Of a stretch of DNA of 45,598 nucleotides, positions 38,201-45,598 are shown one piece after another (positions within the stretch are counted from its first letter, which is position 1; each line of letters starts with the position of its first letter). The position numbers and the translations under genes are program-made. A model generated the notes under the pieces. That model did no database searches. It was not told the DNA's origin and worked only from the letters and a program-made list of their open reading frames with translations. The DNA is from Bacteroidia bacterium (GTDB taxonomy: Bacteria > Bacteroidota > Bacteroidia > Bacteroidales > Azobacteroidaceae): positions 1 to 45,598 of the forward strand of contig BNWW01000011.1 of the NCBI GenBank assembly GCA_025999115.1. Reading direction: 5' to 3'.

Positions 38201-41200
38201 GCCGGGCATATTTTCTATCAGGAATATAGCTGCATGGCTGCTCCGCACTGCCGCGGAGCAGCCATTCTCAAACTTTTTGCCTTCAATAATTATTGCGCTG
38301 TTAACGAGAAATTGGTAAATTTCCAGTCTTGCGTGTTACCTGCATTTGCACTTGACGTTTTGTGTAAATAAATTCCGAATTTCACTGCGCCATCGGTTGT
38401 CTTTGTATAAGTAAATGACTGTACACCGCTACCCCACGATGCAGAAAAACTAAGCGGAGTAGTTGAAGGTGTTTTTACCTCGTTTTCTTCTGCATACAAA
38501 TACGCAAAATTTCCATAACTTTCGCCCGAATATCCCGTTACCACCACTGAAAAAATATAAGTTCCTTTCGGTAAATATAGAATTTCCTGAGAAAACCATA
38601 CATCTAATACTGCACCGTATAAATTTCGGGGACGTACATAATAAGCGCCTTCAGGTGCATTAGAGGGAAGATATGCATCTGTTTGCCTTTGAAACGCCGG
38701 ATCTGTAATTGCTGCGCCTCCATCAAATCTTTGCGAAACTTCTGTCCAACTTCCACTCAATCCGCCAAAAAACCAAGTGTTTTTCAACTTTACCTCAATC
38801 GGCGTAATGGTAGCCGCTTCGGGAAATGTTGCATTTGCAAGCGCCGAGCCGTTTTCATTAATCGTAAACTGTGGCGCCGGCGTTTTCGAGTGCGTGATGG
38901 TATAAGGTACATCGGGTGTAAGCGTAAACAAACCGGTTTCGCCTCCATTATCAACCAGTAAATGACGTGCGAGAACTGCGCCGTCTTGCGCAGAAGCAGT
39001 AAGAACTGCTGTAAACATTACTATTGAAACTATTACTCTTTTCATATTTGTATTTTTTAAATTGTTTGTTTTTAATTTTAATTCTTAATGTTTAATTACT
39101 TTAACTGTTTTATTTCCCGTTTTTACAAGGAAGATTGAATTGGGACAGGCGGAAAGGTCGTATTGCGCCTGATTTTCCGTTGCTGTAAACCTTGCAATTT
39201 TCGCTCCCGTAATACTGAAAATTTCAACCGGACTTCCTGCCGAATGAATATGCAGGATTCCTCGATTATCAACGAATGGCGGTACGTTTTCATCCGTTTC
39301 GAGCGCGACTATGGCGTTCGGTATGGCCGTTATTAACGAGAGGGAAAGCACATCGCCGAAAGCATAAACTTTGTTGAGTGCTTCGTTGGCATAACCGGCG
39401 GTAATATCGCCATTGAGAATCGTCAATGTGCCACCTTCGAACGAAAACCGGTCGAGAACATCTTCACCGGCAACTTTGTGGGTTACTTCGAGCGAAGTGA
39501 TTTTTTGCGCCGAAAGTCCGGCGCCGAATAGCAGAAATGCTATTGCTGTGATGAATAATCTGTTTTTCATTTGATTGATTTTTAACGTTTTTACTGGAAT
39601 GTAAAGCCCATTACTTTGAAGTCCATAGTGGAATTATCGCCGCCAACTGCTTTTGCATAGATACCTACGGTAACTTCGCCGCCGGTTACGTTGAACGAGA
39701 ACGAGCCGAGCTTCCAACCGCCATTGGGCAATGTTACCGCACTTTGCTGTTCGTTGCCGTTTTTGTCGATGGCAATCAAATACACGCCGTCTGTTGCGGG
39801 CGATGCGCCCGGCCGGCCTGCAAACTGCGCCGAAAGCGTATAGTTGCCATCCGGAACATTGCTCAGTTTTTGAGTCAAACGACCTTCAAAACCGGTCATT
39901 GCCAACAGGTTGTTTTTCACGTAATAAGCGCCTGCGGGCGCTCCGGCTACAATATATTGGTCGGTGGCGGTCGAGTACAATCCGGCAGTGCCGTTGGCCG
40001 TCCAATTGTTTAATAAACCGCCGGTAAACCATCCATTGAGTAGAATTTCGCCGCCGGCCTGTTTCACATTGATGGTTACGGCGGGAAATCCCACCGGTTT
40101 AACGAGCAAACTTGCCGTGCGTTGCGTAATACCGTTGGCAGGCGCCGTGATTTTGAAACTTTCCAATGTAATATCGCTGACCACACACCATGCCTGCGAC
40201 GACTCTACGGTGTATTCTACGTTGCCGCTGACCAATACAGTCAAATCTCCGCCTGCTTGAGAGAATGTTTTCGAACGTTCTTCAATTTCGATGGAGAAAT
40301 TCGGTTCGCCGGCCGCCTGTGTGATTTTGATGCGATAGAAATCGAACCCGACAGCCGCTACTACCACATCGAACTTGCGCTCGCCCGCCAAGGTGTTGGG
40401 CAAAACGGTAAACGAAAAGCCTTCTTCTGTTTTTTCACCGATGCTACACCATGCAGGATTTTCCGACATCGGTATATATTCAACCGTTGCCGTTATCGGC
40501 ACGAAACAGGTTTCGCCTGCATTGCCGACGGCTTTTGTCTGTTCAAAATCGACTTTGAATACGCCGTTAATGCCTTGTTCGGGTTCACTGCAAGCAAAGA
40601 AAGAGCTTGCCAGCAAGAGGAAACAAGCCGTCCGGAGTTTTCCAAGCGAATGTCTGTATTTGTATCCGGCATACGCTGCGCCTAAAATTACGACTATCCA
40701 GAGGGTATTGCCCACCGGAATGGAGGGGTCGTTTTCATCTGTTTGCTGAGTGTCGTATCCGCTACCGCCTCCGGGACGGTTGCTTGTACTTCTTAAATCG
40801 CCGGACGAAGTATCGCTATTGCTCGTTTGCAACCAATTATCCGTGCGATCTTTGATGTTGCTGCGGTTGGCGAAGAGGGCGCCTGCTGAAAATATCATGG
40901 CGATTGCTAAAATTATTGTTTGTTTCATTGTTGTTTGTTGTTTTTTACCTCACCCCCGGCCCCTCTCCAAAAGGAGAGGGGCCGGGGGTGAGGTAGTAAT
41001 TATTTAATTATTTTGCTCACTTCACTCTTACCCGATGCGTAAATCGTTTTCACGATGTAGATGCCCGGTTGTAGGGGCGTTGCGCGCAACGCCCCTACGG
41101 GGATTTGCACACCTTGCAAATTATAATATTGCGTCGCCACCACCTTTTCTTTTTCAACTACTGGTAATGCGGTAACCACATCAATGGATAAAGAACTGAG

Positions 41201-44200
41201 CAAAATAGCCGGGTTGCTTGAACGGATAGCAACAAATGCTTCAAACGGTGCAAAAGTGATCGGGTCCGTTTCCGGGCGCTCAAACTTGTTTTGACCGTTG
41301 TTGTATTGATAATAATAAATATCACCTGCTCCTTCTCCTTGCGTTACCTCATACTCCTTCAATGTCGGATTTGCCAATAAATAATAGATGTTTTCGCTTG
41401 CTATTTCCAAATCGCTTTCGCTAACCGTAACCGATGTGCCGGCAGAAAAGAAAGAAATTTTATTCGCTTCCGAATTGCTTCCGTAATAATCCGGTTGGAA
41501 TTGATAAATATAACCGGTTTGCGCCGGCGCCGGTGTTTGCGTAAAATCAAACGCAGTTCCGTTGTAAGACTTTGCGATATAATCGCCGTAATAACCGGCT
41601 TGATAAGGAGTGTCGCTGTATGGCAACATCCCGGGATTGTATCCGTCTGCGGCATATCCGTAACCGTATAATGCGCCAATTGAATAGGGAAAACCAATCG
41701 GATACCAAGTGCCGGCTGCTACTGTAAAACCGGTAATGATTTTAGCCGTAATGGAAAAATCATTCAAATCGATACTTGCGCCGTTTTCGATAAACAGCAT
41801 ACCTACAGTTTCGTTTTCCGACAAAACAGGAATGGACGTTCCGGCGGGGATAATCACATAATCGCCTGCACCGGGCATCCGGTTTTTGTCCCAATTACTT
41901 GTCGTTTTCCAATCGGTTGTTCCCCCCACCCAAGTTATGATTGGCGTTTGAAAAGCAAGTGAACTTACATTGCCGAAAACATACGGTTGGGGAGGCGTTG
42001 CGTCTGAGTACTCTACGCTAATATTGCCGTTGAGAATGGTTATTGTGCCATTTTCAAACGAAAAACCGGATGCGCCGTTTACGCTAAGCGAGGTCGCCGG
42101 TTGCGCCGAAAGCGTTGCTCCGAACAGCAATAAGGCTATTGCCGATAATAGAAATTTGTTTTTCATTGTGTATCTGTATTTTAAAATGAATATTGATAGA
42201 AAATTATGCATTATTTCCCGATGGCTCCCAGATACTTGACGTTGATCACGTCGCTACCGAGAATATCTTTCGCTGCCGCGCCGTTGAACAGCAGTCCGTT
42301 TTTGAAAACATTGGGTGCTCCGGGTTTGAACGACGAAACCTTGCTGAATCCGTCGGCCGCCGAAGGCATTTTTATTTTCGGATCGTAGCGCAAAGCCGTT
42401 TCATCGATGGTATAGACACTGCCGAGTTGAAACCAGAGATTGTTTTCAAAGACAACCGGTTCCATGTTGTGCTTGTCGATAACACCCGTACAAGGGACGT
42501 CGCTCATAAAGATGTTGTTGTAATAATGGAAATCGTGCGATTTGCCGGCATTGGCCCAGTCGTCGGTAAAAAGGATTTTTGGCGTTGCCGAATTGATGAC
42601 AATCAGGTTGTTATACACTTCGGTTTTACCTACGCTACTCGAAACGGTCATCAACGAACCGCGATAGGCGCCTTCGTTTTTGTGGAAAATATTGTTGCGG
42701 ATAACCGTTCCCGAATGGTCGCCTTCTTTGATGTTGCAAAGCAAAATGCCGCCGCCTTTGTTGTGATGAACGTAATTATATTGAACCACGGTGTTTTTGC
42801 AGGCAATATCCACGTCAAGTCCTTGTCCGTCGGCGCTGCCGTGAGCCAGCCAAGTATAGGCCGCTTCGTTGAATTGCATCGTGATGTTGGTGCAGCTGTA
42901 AGGCCACAATCCGGCGCTGGCCTGCCCGTTTCTACCTAGGAAATTGGCGTGATAGCAGCGGTTGTGGTCGATGTAGGAATCGGTGCAACCCATCATGATT
43001 AAACCGTCGCCGCCGGCGTAGCTGATGTCGTTTCCTTGAATAATCACGTTACGGTTCGGCCACCAGTTTTGCGTATCACTAATATAGCCGTTCAAGCCGT
43101 TGCCCGGTTTGTCGCGTTGTCCCCATTTGGCCGTAATCAAGATGGCGCTACGGCATACTTGCTTGATTTCATTATTGGTAATAAACAGGTTTTCGTACCA
43201 ACTCGCACCTTGTTCGACGGTGGTATTTGTTTCCAAAATAATTCCGCCGTATTCTTTGTTGGAGAAACGGGCGCCGGGAGCGATCGCTTCCACGTTCAGA
43301 TTCGCAGGATCTGCGCCTTCAAACGCAGCATCGCCCGCCCAATTGACTGCTTCTATTTTGCAGCCGGTAATTTCTACATTGCGGAACGCGCCTTTGCTTT
43401 TTCCGTTTTCATCCAATCTCATACCTGTTTGTATGCGGATGCCGCGCGTTCCGGAAGGGTTGGTAACGCGAATATTACGGAAGCGAATGTTATCGTCTTG
43501 AATCAACACGGCCTGGTCGCTGTTGCCGTTGATGGAAGCGCGTTCGATACCGCCGTAAATATCAAAAATAAACGGTTTTTCAGGCGTTCCCGCAAGGTTT
43601 TTCAGCACGATATTTTCGTTGAAAACGGCGCCGGCTTTGAGCAGCACTTTGCATTTCGGCGGAAAGAGTGCATCGCGCGAGAAAGTAGTGATTTTCCAGA
43701 GCGTTTTATACGCCGTACTTTCCGAAAGTCCGTTGTTTTCGTCGTTTCCATTCACCGGATCGACGTAATATGCGGTGTAATCGCTTTCGTCAATCGTTGC
43801 GATGGTAGGAACGATCACCGCGTTATCGTAATTTACGAGCGGCGTTTCAGGCTGTGTGCCGCCACTACCGGTATTGTTGCCATTTCCATTCCCGTTATCA
43901 TCGGGTGTAACCACAGGGTCGCTACAAGCAAACAATAGCGCCATTATCGGTAAAAAAAGCATATTTTTCATTTTAATTTGTATTATTTTAATTTACAACT
44001 CTTAATTCTGCCGGTCGGTATAACCCGGATTTTGTTGCACTACACCTTCGGATTCGAGAATGTATTTTGCAGGAATCGGCAGACGTGTTTTATACCAGTC
44101 GCTTTGACTGTTGGGATAGTCGCGTTTGGAATCAGACACGAATACACCATGACGGATTTTGTCCTGTCGCGCCAAACCTTCAGCCATAAACTCGTGCAGG

Positions 44201-45598
44201 CGTTCGCGTAAAATCGCGTTGTTGAAGGACGCTTTGCCGGCTGTTTCGGCGGCGGTAAGCGCGGGTAAATTCACACGGTCGCGCACTTCATTGACCAAAC
44301 CGATAGCTTCGGAAGTAGGTGCGCCTGTGTTTTCGTTGATACATTCGGCGAGCGAAAGCATCACATCCGTAAAACGATAAATGATGTAATCGACCGAGGC
44401 ATATTCGCCGCTTGTACGCGAATCATAACTCGAATCATCCACCTTGATGATGGCGGCGGCATTGGCTAAAAAGCCCTGTCCGCGTTGCGCTTCTTCGTTC
44501 GTAATACTGGTGTAGTGGGTAACGATATAATTCAAGCGATCGTCGCCCGACTCAAAGGTATCGTAGAAATGCCAACTCATTCCGAACGTGAACCAGCATT
44601 GGCGATCGTCGCGGTAGCGCACCGGCCAAAATTGAATCATCGTGCGATTTTGCATACCGTCGGCCAATCCGCAAGGGATAGCGTGGATTATTTCCTTGTT
44701 ACGCACGTGCTTGTCATCGAAAATCTCGCCGTATTTACCGGTGTAGAAATCGAAATTTCCGCCGCGTTCGGCATACAATTCACGGGCTACTTTTTCCGCT
44801 TCCGTAAAATTCTTATCCACCATATAAAATTTGAGTTTGAGCATCAAGGCCAATCCTTTCGACACACGTCCCCAATCGCCGTCCTGGCGCATCGGCAAAC
44901 CACTTTCGAGTGCATCGTCCAAGTAGCGGTGCATAATGGTTGTGTATTCTTGGTCGGAAAGGCGAGGAATCAACACTTTTTCGTAAGGATGCGCCAAAGC
45001 ATCTTCGGTAATGAGCGGAACGGGGCCGAACAAATCGTAAAGGATAAAGCCTACCCATGCGTAAACCACCTTTGCCTCCGCTACCGCTTTTGATTTCAAA
45101 GCATCGGAAACAGGCGCCGCTTCAATTCGCTTGATTGTTTCCAGAATCGAAGTCAGGCGATTGTATTGCGCATATACCTGTTCGCAGAAATTTTTTGCAT
45201 AACCGTTGCTCATGGTTTCACTCCACCGGTGTTCCTGATATTGCGGATAACCGGTAGCATCGACCCAGCGGCTGCCCATTGTGCCGGCCATCGCATCCGA
45301 AACCACGGCGTAACTGTATTGATCAACGCCATAGAAACTGCCGTAACCCATACGGAAAGGGCCGTAATAAAGTCCCGTCAAAGCTTTCTCAACATCGGCT
45401 TCGTTGCGGAAAAATTGGTCGGGGTAAATTTCTTCGTAGCTTTCGCGTTCCAATTCACAAGAGGAAAACGATACGAGAATGACCGAAATGATTGCTGATA
45501 TTAAAAATTTGTTTTTCATTTTCTTATTAATTATTGAATTAGAATTTAACGTCCAAACCTATCGTAAATGCCGCTGTGGAAGGATACATATACACATC

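Overview
The window comes from a Bacteroidota genome, most likely a Bacteroidales member with a type IX secretion system (T9SS). The signs are SusC/SusD pairs, SPase II lipoproteins with LxxC-type lipoboxes, BACON domains, several C-terminal Por/T9SS sorting domains, and TAnnTTTG promoter elements. No rRNA, tRNA, CRISPR, integrase, transposase or regulator gene was found. All genus-level and substrate statements are inference.

Layout. Bases 1-1902 hold the 3' part of a secreted metzincin-type metallopeptidase, followed by a hairpin terminator. Bases 2111-25020 (+ strand) form polysaccharide utilisation cluster A: a GH92 lipoprotein, a tandem pectate-lyase-3/GH55-like T9SS protein, SusC, a SusD-like_2 lipoprotein, a GH99-fold lipoprotein whose usual catalytic pair is missing, a T9SS beta-helix protein, a GH3 with PA14 insert, a T9SS protein with three near-identical repeats of about 186 residues, a GH43-CBM6-T9SS protein, and a GH71/99-like enzyme. 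Cluster B (25103-45598, - strand) converges on it. Reading in its direction: the tail of a SusC, a RagB/SusD, a beta-helix lipoprotein, four small secreted or surface proteins (two with T9SS tails, one with BACON domains), a TlpA-like membrane thioredoxin, an FAD-dependent oxidoreductase, a sialate-O-acetylesterase/GH3 fusion, a GH2, and finally a GH31/Gfo-Idh-MocA fusion with its own promoter.

How the genes may work together. Both clusters look like glycan capture and import systems. SusCD and surface lipoproteins bind oligosaccharide, T9SS-exported beta-helix and GH proteins act outside the cell, and lipoprotein or periplasmic exo-glycosidases finish the job. Cluster A has an alpha-mannosidase-family enzyme plus GH3, GH43 and GH99/71-type enzymes. 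Cluster B combines deacetylation, beta- and alpha-glycosidases, and two oxidoreductases (FAD type and Gfo/Idh/MocA type). The exact glycans cannot be read from sequence.

Most unusual points. (1) A GH31 is fused to a Gfo/Idh/MocA domain, and the C-terminal end of that domain is broken: its normal last helix survives in another frame. (2) Several families of short perfect palindromes occur, and at least two copies sit in frame inside coding sequence (in the GH3 and in a T9SS tail). (3) A GH99-fold lipoprotein at the SGBP position lacks the E-x-x-E catalytic pair that a second protein in the same cluster keeps. (4) A secreted three-repeat protein carries an unrecognised repeat unit.
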